NCBI GenBank assembly: GCA_000827495.1
Contig: KN817524.1
Span: 250,262 to 314,261 of the forward strand
DNA length: 64,000 bases
Reading direction: 5' to 3'
From: Hypholoma sublateritium FD-334 SS-4
Taxonomy: Eukaryota > Basidiomycota > Agaricomycetes > Agaricales > Strophariaceae
Shown: piece by piece, positions 34,901 to 46,202 of the stretch
Layout of the letters: each line of letters begins with the position of its first letter
Numbering within the stretch: position 1 is the first letter of the stretch
Program-made: the position numbers and the translations under genes
The notes under the pieces: generated by a model
What the model was told of the DNA's origin: nothing
The model's input: only the letters and a program-made list of their open reading frames with translations
Database searches by the model: none

Positions 34901-36868
34901 CTAATCGAATTCCATTGAAGATTTTGGTGCGGATTGCAAGGGTTCTAAAAGGACAGGGCTGGGAGTGTTCACTGGTTCTTCTACGATACCATAGTTAGAC
35001 AATGATTTTGATACTGAAAGTCAAGAATACCCACCTTTCACTTCGACTTTCCCTCCTGTAGTCATACCGACTGCTGAAAAAATGACGCGCTTCACAGCCA
35101 ATGTCCGCAGATTTACAAGGACCAATACGCCCGTTTCGGCGAAGCTGGGGACCATAATTATACGACATCGGATAGTTTCTTTGCCCGCCTGCTTGGACTT
35201 TTGCTGATGGTCCACCACCAATTTTGTTGCAAATTTCTTTTGCCCACCGACGATATATATATCTGGCGTCTCTGATATCAGGAACGGGTCTTCCGCAAAG
35301 TAGGGATGACACCACAAAGTGTCGGGAGCAGTTGGTGCCATGTGTCGCCATTTGAGCGTGGACTCCAATAGAGACAAGCGTGTGTTAGGCGGCGAAGGAA
35401 GATATTTGAACATATCGTTCAATGGCTGCCCGGAATTGATCAATATATTTCTCTTCATTGGCGGGCGGGTGACCTTCGATGAAGAATCCGCCTCCGTGTC
35501 CGACGCCAGCGCTAAATATGTTGGGTTCGTTTCGCAGGTGAAAGTCGGGTATCGCGCTGCGTCCCCAAACATAGCTCGAGGAAAAGGTTGCTGGGGCATG
35601 ATAGTCCCAGAAGGATCTGATTCTCCCGGAAGAATGTGTATTGGCAGAGCACTGGCGATATCAGCCAGAGTAGATGACAGACTCAGAACCGGATGGGCCG
35701 AGAAATTTGTCCCATCGTACCCATACCGTTGCTGTCATAATACAATAAGCGTTCTGTTAACTAAGTGGAGTTACGAATTACAATGTGGACACGCACAGCT
35801 TTTTTTTCGTCTATACTCGGAGCGTATTCAGTCACAGTCGGGGTCACCGCAGCAAGAGAGTTTCCCGCAATTATCAACCGTGTGATTTTCGCAGAAGCAA
35901 CTTGATCATCAACATTTCCGCCTTCTCCGATTAGATATTCTGCCAGCATCTGTATTTGGGCGTCAGAAGGCGACGTCGCGCCGACATCTAGACCAGAGAT
36001 GGCAGCTATCCATTCATCAGGCGATTCAGGATGTGCGGAATCTTCCAAACGAACAAGGTCACTATGCACAATTATAGCAGTTTACAACATTGCAACGCAC
36101 CGTCTACGTCCATTTTTTCATCCGAAACCACGTCCGCAGTTGTTGGCTGAGGTGCCATTTCTGGATAACAGAAATCAATCACCTCAAAATCCCCTGCTGG
36201 AGTCTCCATTCCCAGCGCCGCAACGATGATTCCGGTCACCAATTTCGCATCTCTGACACGGTCCCCAACGAGTCCTATTCGGCCAGATTCGTCCTCCAGC
36301 ATGATACTATCTTCAGGGGAACAGAATTTGATTGGAGGAGGCGGGCCAGGGATTGATTGCTAACAGAGTGAAAACAGTACGTCAGACAGCATCGAAAGAC
36401 AGCATAGTGGTGCTCACATCGCGTGCAATGTCGTCCATAACGTTTGGTTTTAGTGGCATGTCCATGTAGATGGTCCCGATGATATAACAAAGTTTACCCT
36501 TTTCAACCTCCAGGGCACGAGGAACCAGGGAAGGTCTCTCTGAGGGACCAGATGTTATGAATGGAAATTTGAGAAGTTCAGCAGGTTTATATACCTGCTA
36601 AGTTCTCCCAACGCCGCTGAGCATTGACTTCCACAAACTCGCGGAGGAGCCGTAGCCTTATGAAGTATATGTTTGAGTATTGATGTTTATAGGATTTCTG
36701 TGCGGGCCCAATCAAAAACGAGGGCGTTTTCTCGCTGGGCACTACAACAATGGTTGACGACCTCGAAAGGGCTGGTGACCCAACATCGCTAAGGACCGCA
36801 TCTAAACTTTGAGCAGTGAACGCAGGGAATACGACGCAAAGCACTTACATGTGGCCCAATAAAGCCAT
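34901..36868 (-). CDS. POL31: DNA polymerase delta small (B) subunit
   Basis: Scaffold subunit of DNA polymerase delta, the lagging-strand replicase. The N-terminal exon MALLGHI joins LDAVLSDVG, then SYKHQYSNIYFIRLRLLREF, the conserved region after the variable N terminus. An OB-fold part (LCYIIGTIYMDMPLKPNVMDD; MLEDESGRIGLVGDRV) precedes the inactive phosphoesterase domain (EWIAAISGLDVGA, ARYPTFTCETNPTYLAL, HPYFAEDPFLI, VLVLVNLRTLAVKRVIF). The last exon adds an acidic tail with VKEEPVNTPSPVLLEPLQ, ending EFD at the stop 34901-34903. At least seven exons are inferred, and the junction near 36040-36105 is uncertain. The start at 36868 rests on splicing that joins an ATG exon to the open frame at the donor CAT|GTAAGT. 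Confidence 0.87.
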
Positions 36869-37340
36869 CCAGAAAGGTTTAGGGATGTAGGGTCCGATGC
36901 AAGGAGTACAATCGATCTGTGGTCAGCCGTGTGCGTGAAAGTTATAGGTTGTCCGACTCGACGCGTCTGCCGGGTGTCGCGTCGAAGTTTGGCTTTGTTG
37001 TCGCGTTTGTGATCAATTGTGGCCTTGTACATCAGATGTGCATACATACTTACCTTACAGCTTTTCCTCGAGCTCAAATTGGCCTCAACTGCAATTTTGT
37101 CGAATATGTATGGGGTAAGTTGACGCGCAAGTTGCCATTGTTGATACACAATATATACATTTCATTTTGACTCCAGTCAGCGGAATGGCTACAAAAAGTA
37201 CGTATTATATATATGTCCGTTTGTTCTCCGGCGTTCAAAATTTTTGTCTATTACTTAATAGTACACGGAATCAGTCCCTCGACGAATGCACTTCATGGTC
37301 ATTTGATAACTCAGTACTCAGCACGCGCACAGAAGTATTT
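36869..37340. other. intergenic region, POL31 to glutamate decarboxylase
   Basis: About 470 bp. Open frames on either strand lack domains or usable starts. It presumably contains the POL31 promoter and the decarboxylase 3' UTR. Confidence 0.35.
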
Positions 37341-39848
37341 TTAACACGTTCGAGCGTAAGTCCCACTCGACGAACTTCCTTCTCCTTCTTGGAAATTACT
37401 GTCGGTGTGTTCGTGCTTCTGTGGCTTCTGGATATTACCGAGCATAGCCAACGCATGCATCCCAGAGCCTGTGTTGACTAGTTGCTCGGTGATTTCGATC
37501 TAGATGTAAGTTCAACGTATATCATTCACGGTACGAGAAAGCAAGCCTACCAGATCCCCAAGTAATTTATCAATAAGCTAATAGCAATCAACAAAAATAA
37601 TTCAGTGCTTTCAAACACGCGGGAAAAAAAACAAGTCCCACCGTTTCAGTTAAATTCTCGCGGACGACAACTCGCAGAATCTCAACCTGCTCCAATGCAG
37701 GTGGTAATTCGTAGTTAGGAACAATCCTAATTGCCGGCCGGTGCAAGCTGCTCAGTATTCTTCTGCGCGTTGAAGAGTGCCGACTTACCAGCCTTTCGCT
37801 CTTAACAAAGTCTGGATCCATTTCTGCTGGATATCAGGGTTCTTCTGCTTGAAATTATCACTGAATCGGAATGCGACAACTGGTAGACCTGGTTCATAAG
37901 CCTAATAGCATGTCAATTGGTATATGTTTAAAATGTAAAGATTAGAGCAAAGGAGGCTAACCTCTATGTCTGACGAATCAATTCGCTCCTGGTGAGCGGC
38001 GCCGTGAGCGCGATGAATGTCACTGAGGACAGTGTAGTAGCCAGTCTTTTCCAAAGCACGACTGAAGAGCCTGGCATTTTCCATATCAGCGAGACCAATA
38101 GCACGATAACCTTCAAATCCAAGGTGCAGCAAGTTGAAGTATTGAGCGATAATGGGGGCCGCAGGACGAGAGAAGTTCAAAGAGAAGGAGTACTCGACAG
38201 ATCCAAGGTAGTGAAGCTCAAATATGAGTTCCTTCGGGAGGTGAGCTTTGTCCCGCCATACAACCCAGCCGACGCCAACATAACTCAGTCCAAACTTGTG
38301 CCCTCTAACGTGCATACATTAGTAAAGCAGCATCGTGATCGGAGAATGCAACACTTACGAGGTGTTGATAGACACAACACGAGGTAACTTGAAGTCCCAA
38401 ACCAACTTTGGCTGCGAATACCTGTTAGTAGTGAATATAAATCTTAGCATATAACCTAACTCACAGTGACGAAAGGCGCTACAAACGCCCCAGAAGCACC
38501 ATCAACTATGAACACTAAATTAACCTAACAACCGATGTATTTTTCCATAGCTAACTGACCGTGAATAGGCACGTAAATTCCAGTCTTGGCTTCAAGTTCG
38601 TCCAAGAGGTCCGACATCTCTTTGACAGGTTCATAGTGCCCAGTGTATGTACCTTTGAGAACATTTAGGTAGAGTGACGGAAGACGTGCGAGAAAACATA
38701 CTGCCAAGGATCACGTATACGCCGATGGTGTTTTCGTCTATGTAATCCATGGCCTTCTTTGGGTCCAATCTGTATTTGCTTTCAACGGATACTGGCACAA
38801 GACGGCATTCGACGTCAAAGTAACGTGCAAATTTTTCCAACGCCACTTGCGCATTCGCACCCATGACTATATTCGGTCTACGAGACGTCAGCTTTACAAA
38901 GGTAGCGCAATTAATAGTGACACACCCAGGCTCGTGTATACTTTTCCCTGCAGTTTTACGGCGCGCTTGCCACAATTTTTTCATGGCCAATCCACCCAAT
39001 TGGATGGCTTCTGATGATCCCGTAGTCGCAGTCCCTATGGCTTGTTTGGCAGAAGGGGCATGCCACAAATCTGCTAGAATAGAAACACCTAGGCCAACGT
39101 GAATAAGTGATGTACCTCAGGTCAATCTAGAGTACTCACAACGCGTGTGAAGAACCTCTACAGGTGCATAATATAGTATAAGAGCAGGAGAGCAGCAGAA
39201 AACGTCATAAGATACGTACGAGTCGCCGGATATTCATCTGTATCTGTGTGGCCAGCGTTAAGAAGTATCAGTGTCAGAGATGTACTAATATTTCAGTATA
39301 TACAAACCGATTAAATTCTTGGACATATTTTCCCGAACGAGGAGATCCGCCTGAGGGGGCATCCAAGTATGGACAAATGATGCTAAGTTGAGGACAGTGG
39401 AACCATCTGCGACACAATAAGATCGAACCGACGGCGCAAAATTCAGGTATTCAGCGTACCCAAGCTCAATTCGTCATGTATGACTCTATATGCAGCATCG
39501 GCACCGATTCCCTGAAGAGCCGTTGAGCAATGTCGTCCATTTGACTGGAAGATTATTGAGATAGATACCTTTGATGCCAAACTGTACTTTGGAATCGGGT
39601 CAGTTGCGTAGCGCTCTCCGTACGAGTATTTTGTCCCGCTAGACACAATCATATGACTGCCCTTGTGCGTGGCATGTTGGTCCTTTACGCACAAAGATCA
39701 GTTAACGGTCGGCACAATAAAGGCGGGCGGCGTACTCGAGACTCTTGCAGAATTCTGGTCGGATTAACATGCTGGTGCATTAATGATACATTGTCAGGAA
39801 ATTCGGGTGAAGCGTACTACCAGCTGCCACATACTTTGGAAAGAGCCA
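37341..39848 (-). CDS. GAD1: glutamate decarboxylase (PLP-dependent)
   Basis: Converts glutamate to GABA and CO2 in the cytosol, the first step of the GABA shunt, linked in fungi to oxidative stress tolerance. The first exon is only 15 bases (MALSK). Splicing joins it to [12 protein letters not shown] and then [10 protein letters not shown], the family N terminus. Other blocks: [71 protein letters not shown] and [19 protein letters not shown], where the Lys of GHK is the PLP lysine. Further on are [32 protein letters not shown] and [20 protein letters not shown]. It ends [10 protein letters not shown] with the stop at 37341-37343. More than twelve exons, several very short. The C-terminal YA-(K/R)-TC ending matches the fungal family. 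Confidence 0.92.
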
Positions 39849-40309
39849 TGGCGAGGAAGAGTTGGCGACGGCTTGAAGATTTCCAGGGTAAACAAGTGCC
39901 TTTATATCGTTGGGGGAAGGAGCGTCACTTTTGCCAATGTGCGGGCCCCAGGTGATGTCACCAGATTGTCACTTGAGACTTGAGCTGGAAATGGGTATTT
40001 ATAAGTCTGAAGTCAGTCTCAAAGGTCGAACAAAGCTCCAGAGATCATTTAGAGTAAATTTCGAGCCCAATAGATAATATGCGACAATGAGATAGAATCG
40101 TTTTCCGCGGAGAAATGTTCATTGGAGGTTACTTATGTTGGAGTTCTAAGATTGGAGTCAAGGCTCTAGGCTGGTGAATGCTAGTGAACAACTTGAACTG
40201 GTGAATGTCCCCTCTCAGGACATTAGCCAACTCCACCGGAATATTCCGTCTCCCATGTGGTTTGGAACTTTGGATGCCGGCTAACTTCGAAGTTGACCCG
40301 CTACTCGCC
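39849..40309. promoter_or_regulatory. divergent promoter region, GAD1 and PET100
   Basis: 460 bp between divergent starts. Open frames starting at 39653 and 39783 on the plus strand overlap the GAD1 first exons and are shadows. The PET100 frame is open upstream to 40205 without recognisable content. Confidence 0.35.
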
Positions 40310-40682
40310 ATGGGAGGACCAAACCTCGAAATCTTCAAGTTTTCTATCTATCTCTTCGTTCCGATCGCTGCTTTGATTCACTTTGGAGATCCTGAATGGT
40401 ATAAGAGTACCGTCATTCCGGTGTGTCCTACACTCATTGCTTTACGGACCTTTCCATGATACTGCTTCAGTATCGCGACAAACTTTTCCCCTCCCTAGGC
40501 CGTCCAGATCAGGTACTGTCACTTGAGCACATGTGTAATACTAAATACTCCTCTAACCCTCCCATCAGCATATTCCGAAGGAGCAATCGGCAATCCGAGA
40601 GGAATTGGCAAGATTCAAAGCCGAGAGGCTGGCCCGGAGAGCGCAAAAAGAGATCGAAGGGGTCAACAAATCTGGACAATAA
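40310..40682 (+). CDS. PET100: cytochrome c oxidase assembly protein Pet100
   Basis: A small inner mitochondrial membrane chaperone for assembly of complex IV. The ATG at 40310 opens the classic MGGPNLEIFKFSIYLFVPIA, a single membrane helix containing its own targeting information, then ALIHFGDPEWYKSTVIP. Exon 2 is YRDKLFPSLGRPDQ and exon 3 (HIPKEQSAIREELARFKAER, LARRAQKEIEGVNKSGQ) completes an 88-residue protein, normal for the family. The two introns are 40421-40470 and 40515-40567 approximately. The frame upstream of 40310 is open, but the conserved protein begins at this Met. Convergent with the dehydratase gene, 152 bp apart. Confidence 0.9.
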
Positions 40683-40834
40683 GGAGCATATGCCTCAACT
40701 GTGGTTCGTTTCTTACTTCCTTGTCGTTATGCCTTTTCATTTATCTATCTAGGTTTCTTCTACGTGTGCCGGATTCAACTTATTTATGATATCGAAATAC
40801 GGTCGTCCTTGGCCATCATCCTTTCCCATCTAAA

Positions 40835-42159
40835 CTACTTTCTAACCTTGAACAGTTCACCATCGTCAACCCTCACAATCCGGGTTTCTCCTGGGTCTTG
40901 TTCCAATAACTTCTGGTATTCCGCCACAGTTTGCATGTCTATCTTGAATCCGCCACATACGACAAATACGAGTGTGGCCCTTCGGTCATTTTTGGGACTG
41001 ATATCCACAAGTTTATTCAACAAATCAGAGTGATATGCTGGGACAAGAGTGGTGGAACACGCCAGCTCCACGAGGAATTTGTGGTCGTCTAGGGATTGTC
41101 AACAAAGCCACGGTTTGCACATTTACAACTTCACTCACTTGCAAATGTCAGAAGTGTTTCCATGCTCAATTCGTCTGGAACACTGGCCGTCTTTACTCCG
41201 CCTTCTCTCTGCAGGGCCATCTTGACCACTCCTGCTGCTGGCTCTGATGCTCCAAGAGATCCCGACGCTTTGGAAGAAAAGGACTGGAAATGCGCTAAAT
41301 GCACAGCGTGCTCCTCGTTAAATATGAGATCTATCCCTGGAGGAAGCGTCTTGTTCTCGCTATTAAACCCCTTGCCATTGAGTGCCATTGATCTATAAAA
41401 ACAATCGGAACCGATAGTCTCAAGTGCAACAATCGGTACTACGAGAGTCAGCGTAAATAATGAGCGGTTGAATTCGCGCACCATTGTCCCATCCAACTGC
41501 TTTACACCCGACCATTATCCCTCCTAACAACCCCCCTCCACCGACACTGCAAAATATAGCATCAGGGTCCGACGGGATCTGTTCTTTGATCTCGTGAATC
41601 ATGGAGCTATGTCCTTCCCATATTATGGGATTGTCATATGCGGGAACCATCACGCTGTATCAATGTCAGAACGCCGAAATCGAGGCAATTGTCAAGTCAC
41701 TCACGCATTGGCTTCCTTTGAAACAAGGTCCTGTGCATCTTTCAACGCATCGGAATATTGCGCTCCTCCGACAATAACTTCAGCTCGTTCCTCTTTCAGC
41801 AACTTCAGAGTGCTTATTGCCACTCCTTCCGGGATAAATACAGTGCACTTCAGACCGAAAGACCGTGCAGCGCATGCAGCAGCCAAGCCTGCATTGCCTC
41901 CGGACGCGATAACCAGGTGTACAGAAGGGCCACGCTCTGCGTTGGCTTTTTTGACGAAATAAGATATTCCTCTATATTTAAATGAATACGATGGGTGCAG
42001 ATTCTGGACCACAAGAAATATCAGCGATAAAAGCTTTCATTTTCGCCAGAAAATAATATTCACCTCTAACTTGAGATATACAGCACAGTCAGTAACCTCG
42101 GAGAGATGATTCGAATAGATGAGGGGTGTTTTTTTCCACAGGTTATTCGTTGTTTCCAT
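40835..42159 (-). CDS. PLP-dependent L-serine/L-threonine dehydratase
   Basis: Catabolic fold-type II enzyme that deaminates serine or threonine to pyruvate or 2-oxobutyrate, like yeast Cha1 and animal serine dehydratase. The start at 42159 gives METTNNLWKKTPLIYSNHLS. After the first intron, NLHPSYSFKYRGISYFVKKA contains the PLP-binding Lys in SFKYRG. VIASGGNAGLAAACAARSFG is the substrate-binding asparagine loop, IFCSVGGGGLLGGIMVG is the phosphate-binding glycine loop, and VVCGGFKIDM near the C terminus is the conserved cofactor-ring contact. Stop at 40835-40837. Four introns are inferred. Substrate choice (Ser versus Thr) cannot be read from sequence by eye. It lacks the C-terminal ACT domains of biosynthetic threonine deaminase, supporting a catabolic role. 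Confidence 0.88.
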
Positions 42160-42570
42160 CGCAAGAGCTAGAGTAGCAGCAAAGTAGTAATATGTGCTTG
42201 AGCGATCGTCCTGATAATCAATTTTCTGAAAACCTTCGTAAATGTCGCTTGCGATCACTGAGTGGTATGCCACTGGTATATTCCAGTCGAAGTCTCTAAG
42301 ATCTCCGCAAGTTTTAAACAGTACACACGCCTAAGAGTGTTGCCGTAGGAAAAGTGGTGGAAAATGTCGAGCCACTGCAACAACGTCACTGACTCACATT
42401 CCACAACTGCGGAGTCCGGACTCACGATGATACCGATCGCGAGTGACAGCCTAGGTGCACATGCCAGACCCACATGGCAGAACAAATCTTAATCAATTCT
42501 TCGCAATGCACTGTGCACGCTACAGCTAGCCGCTACAGCACAGTTTGGAGATAAAAATAATAATAAAAAT
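42160..42570. other. intergenic region between dehydratase gene and tRNA-Phe
   Basis: No further gene supported. The dehydratase frame extends upstream to about 42273 but without family-like residues. T-runs just downstream of the tRNA on its own strand (42541-42570) fit a Pol III terminator. Confidence 0.35.
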
Positions 42571-42642
42571 GGGGGCACCGCGGATCGAACGCAGGACCTT
42601 TAGATCTTCAGTCTACTGCTCTCCCAGCTGAGCTATGCCCCC
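42571..42642 (-). tRNA. tRNA-Phe, anticodon GAA
   Basis: Seventy-two bases on the minus strand fold as a cloverleaf: 7-bp acceptor GGGGGCA/TGCCCCC, D-arm GCTC/GAGC with loop AGCTGGGA, anticodon loop CTGAAGA (GAA = Phe), and T-arm CTGCG/CGCGG around loop TTCGATC. The anticodon stem (GTAGA/TCTAA) has one outer mismatch. There is no intron. Downstream T-rich sequence (ATTTTTATTATTATTTTT) fits a Pol III terminator. Confidence 0.95.
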
Positions 42643-42677
42643 ATATATTGGTGGCATTGCAATGTGCCAATATATGG
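42641..42677. repeat. inverted repeat upstream of tRNA-Phe
   Basis: CCATATATTGG at 42641-42651 and its exact inverse CCAATATATGG at 42667-42677, 15 bases apart. It overlaps the last bases of the tRNA gene's 5' end and lies between it and the VMA8 start. It contains TATATA, which could serve as an upstream TATA element for the tRNA or VMA8. Confidence 0.6.
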
Positions 42678-42744
42678 CTTACATAATTTCTATCTATTTG
42701 TCAGTGTCAGTACCGCTGTTCTGCTCTCCGCTCCCGCTTTCATC

Positions 42745-43719
42745 ATGTCTGGTACAGGTTCTCGCGAAAATGTCTTCGCGACACGTATGGCTCTCACGAA
42801 TACGAAGCTGCGTCTCAAGGGTGCCCAGACGGGCCATTCCCTGCTCGCCAAGAAGCGAGATGCATTGACAACCAGATTCCGCGCAATCTTAAGGAAGGTT
42901 GACGAGGTATGTCTTTCAACCTGATTAAACTGTAACATGTTGTTGACCGATTCAGCATTAGGCCAAGAGGAAGATGGGTCGTGTCATGCAACTTGCGTCC
43001 TTTTCCATGGCCGAAGTGACGTATGCAACTGGAGACATCGCGTACCTTGTCCAGGAGCAGGCAAAGCAAGCGACTTTCAGAGTAAAAGCAAAGCAAGAGA
43101 ATGTGTCTGGTGTGGTACTACCTGCATTCGAAGTCGATAGGACGGTGGGATCCGGTCCGTTGTTTATCAGTATCTCAGCAAATATATCCAGGGAACTTGA
43201 CCTACTATTCTCAAAGATTTCAACCTCACAGGCTTGGGGAGAGGGGGCCAACAAATCATGAAAGCAAAAGAGGTGTATGCTAAGGCAATTGAAACATTGG
43301 TGGAACTTGCATCTCTTCAAACGGCCTTTACGATCTTGGATGAAGTGATCCGTGCGACGAATCGACGAGTAAACGCCATTGAACATGTCATTATGCCTCG
43401 ATTGGAAAACACTATCAAATATATCATGAGTGAGCTCGACGAAATGGATCGTGAAGAGTTCTTCAGGTTCGCCATTCATTTCCTTTTCTCACAGAGGATT
43501 ATACTAAGTGCCCAAACACCTAGGTTGAAAAAGGTCCAAGGAAAGAAGAAACGCGATACCGCCGCTCGCGACGCAGAAAAGCAAGCACAGGCCGACCTAG
43601 AAAGCGAGGCTGACATACAAGATGGGCTGACCCTCGCAATCAAAGAAGCCGACCCACCGTCCGAAGGGACTGCAGCAACGGATTTGCTCAGCGGGAAGGA
43701 CGAAGACATCATATTCTAA
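42745..43719 (+). CDS. VMA8: V-type H+-ATPase subunit D
   Basis: Central-stalk rotor subunit of the vacuolar proton pump. The N terminus matches the family after [27 protein letters not shown] and [17 protein letters not shown], a long coiled-coil helix. Then come [29 protein letters not shown], and [14 protein letters not shown] after an intron (about 43157-43222; two candidate donors nearby). The C-terminal coiled coil has [20 protein letters not shown] and [20 protein letters not shown], then [13 protein letters not shown] after a third intron. An acidic tail ends KDEDIIF. Start at 42745 is supported by the family N terminus, and length is near the usual 250-260 residues. Confidence 0.93.
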
Positions 43720-44162
43720 TCCGCATATCCTCTGTTTGAACAATTTCTTGGCCAGCAGCCATTGGAAGGGTAGAATGAGATGATAAGTAGGCACTTATGC
43801 TCAATCAGTACTCGGATACTATTGCGATCGCGAGAAGAAAGAAAACAGGATAGAAGGATAGAGTTCATGCCTATGACCTCGATGCGTATTCGACGATATA
43901 GGCGTTAGTGGTTGAGAATCTCGCGCAGCCTTTGAAACATGCATCACACGCATATAAGGGTAGCTGAATCAAATTGCATCAGAGTTGGCGTTGATGCACG
44001 GAGGGATTCGACGAAGTTCAAGCTTGACTGAGGCGCGAGGGTGTGCGAGCCCGGTAATGGCATGTATATAATGGGTCTCCAGAACACATGCCGTTACATT
44101 TTCGTGTACGTGTACATGGAATGAGGATGAAGGGAAGATGGGACGAGTATAGGACAGTAAAT
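43720..44162. other. convergent 3' region, VMA8 and RPL26
   Basis: About 440 bp of presumed 3' UTRs; nothing coding recognised. Confidence 0.35.
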
Positions 44163-44835
44163 TTACTGCATTAAAAAATTAGGGGATGCCATTAGAGAAT
44201 AGAACATCTGTGAGTGTACTCACCTCGACCATCTCAACATCAGCCGCCGCCTTTGGAGCTTTGTTACGATCCTTCCTCTCCAAGATAGCGCGTCGATCGG
44301 TGTCAAGCTTGATAGTAGTGATAACGACGTTGCTGGGGTGAATGCCAATGGGCGAAGTCGAGCCATTCGACTTGTCTCTTTGCACACGGTCAACGTGGAT
44401 GACCCATTTCTTGCGGTAGACTTGGGTAACTTTTCCCTCACGTCCCTTGTATTTTCCCCTGACAATGCGAACTTCGTCATCCTTGCGGATGGGCAATGAG
44501 CGGCACTAGGTGCAAATCAGCAATTTGCGGTGTGCTTCATGCGTCCTGCTCACGTTGTGCTTGCCACGGAGATCCTTGGAGAGAGCCGAAGACATGATCT
44601 TGCGGCGAATGGAGGAAGGCGCCGCGAAGTGGGCCTTGCGCGACTTACGCCGCGAAGAGGAGACGTCTGTAGCGTTATTTAGTCAGTACCCACTTCAGCG
44701 GCCCAAATCGTCATCCGGGAGTCCGAAAAGCCATCCAGCCCAGATTTTCACGGAAATTGCTCGCGAAAGTTCGAAATGCGTGACAGCTTTCAGAAATACG
44801 GACAGACAGCAGTACGCACCGGCGTTGAACTTCAT
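44163..44835 (-). CDS. RPL26: 60S ribosomal protein L26 (uL24)
   Basis: A large-subunit protein near the polypeptide exit tunnel. The first exon is 16 coding bases (MKFNA plus one base). Exon 2 gives [20 protein letters not shown] and [14 protein letters not shown]. Exon 3 gives [20 protein letters not shown] (the KOW motif), [20 protein letters not shown] and [17 protein letters not shown]. The coding region ends with VEMVE, then an intron (GTGAGT to TTTTAATGCAG, 44166-44219), so the last exon begins with the stop TAA itself (44163-44165). Without splicing the frame would run on for 14 more residues. Eleven consecutive G on the plus strand (44841-44851) put a C-tract just before the start codon in the mRNA. 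Confidence 0.93.
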
Positions 44836-45008
44836 TTTGTGGGGGGGGGGGTGTCTTGAGGTCGGCGAGGCCAATGAGGGTGGACGATGTGATGATTCCG
44901 CTTGCGGAGCCACTTCCCACGGTCAATTATTGGTCATCATGTGATACCCCTATGACTTGAACGCGCTTCACCAAATACACTGATTTACGTTCCATCTTGT
45001 TCATCTCC
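44836..45008. promoter_or_regulatory. bidirectional promoter, RPL26 and FRG1
   Basis: 173 bp between divergent starts. Contains an 11-base G homopolymer at 44841-44851, which is a pyrimidine tract in the RPL26 leader, reminiscent of the pyrimidine-rich leaders of ribosomal-protein genes. Confidence 0.4.
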
Positions 45009-46019
45009 ATGTCCGACAAAGTTCGACCATCAAAACTTAAATTTAAGGGAGAAAAGGTAAAGAAGAAAAGAAAGAGAGAGGACGGAGGAGAAGGGCGAAG
45101 CACAAGCAAGCGAAAACTTGACGACAAGGATCCGGAAACATGGGTTCTCCCAGAGAGTGTCAACGAGCTTCGAGGACCTACGTTCATCGTACATCCATCA
45201 GATCCTTCTCCTATATCTGTCAACTATAATTCCACTACCAATCGCCTTGCACTTCAATCTCTGGACAAGGACAAGGCCGAAGACGGGGAAGCTTTGAATG
45301 TACTTGAGCGAACACCAACAGATGTATCGCAAGTCTGGGTGATCACGCGAATAGCTGGATCCATCACTATAAATCTCAGAACTGGTACAGGGGAGGGCAA
45401 GTTCCTTTCATGTGATACACATGGCCTGGTTTCCGCCGATAGGGATGCGCGAGGTCCCCAAGAAGAATGGACGCCAGTTGTTCTACCTGACGGCATGGTA
45501 GCCTTTATGAATGTCTATGAAAAATATCTAGGTGTAGACGAAGTTGCCGGGGGTGTTCTTCAACTGAGAGGTGACAGCGAAGAAGTCGGTTTTGCCGAAC
45601 GTTTTTGGGTCAAAATTCAATACAAATACAAGAAAGAGGCCAACGAAGAGGAGAAGAAGAGGAAGGACGGACAGACAGCTCCGCCCACCATCAATGAGAC
45701 CAGCACAAAGTAAGTTATCTACCTGAAAGTGTTATTTTAGACATTTTACCTCTTTCCTCAGCTCAATCCACCAGGCTTGGGGGGCAGGCCGCTCAGTTGT
45801 TTCGTCAGCCGACAAAACCGAGGTAAAGAAACCAACGGCAGAATTACTTACGAGTTTTATCTGCTGAACTGATTTGTTTCAGCTGAAGCGCGCTCGGAAG
45901 GAAGGCCGTTTGGCAGAAGCCATGCTTGACCGGCGCGCAAAACTTAAAAGGTCGGTTGTCGCCGCATATCTTATTGAATATCTTATTCACGCTCTCATTT
46001 CAGTGATCGTTTCTGCTGA
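45009..46019 (+). CDS. FRG1: FRG1-like actin-bundling/RNA-associated protein
   Basis: Homologue of FRG1, a nuclear/nucleolar protein linked to RNA processing and actin bundling. A lysine-rich N terminus (KLKFKGEKVKKKRKRE), a likely nuclear signal, precedes the fascin-like beta-trefoil: ETWVLPESVNELRGPTFIVH, SQVWVITRIAGSITINLRTG, GKFLSCDTHGLVSADRDARG and RFWVKIQYKYKKEANEEEKK. After two introns it ends SIHQAWGAG, LKRARKEGRLAEAMLDRRAK, then LKSDRFC. The final exon starts within the Ser codon and its stop is at 46017-46019; the LKSDR(Y/F)C ending is the family signature. Another in-frame ATG lies 4 codons upstream (44997). Confidence 0.9.
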
Positions 46020-46202
46020 AAAATGTATATTTAATTATAAATCGGGGAATAAGATCGAAGATGAAGATTCTAGTTTGAACGATGTGCTACCATTTCCAGT
46101 GAAAGTATAATTGACGTCCAAACAAATTTGTTGAACGAGGTCGGACTTTACTCACTTACATTTGAGACCAAATTCTCTTCTGTAGTTTACGCGTCAACTG
46201 CG

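Noticed and set aside
36919..37170. Open frame on the plus strand beyond POL31
   Set aside because: No ATG at the frame start, no domain and no splice support.
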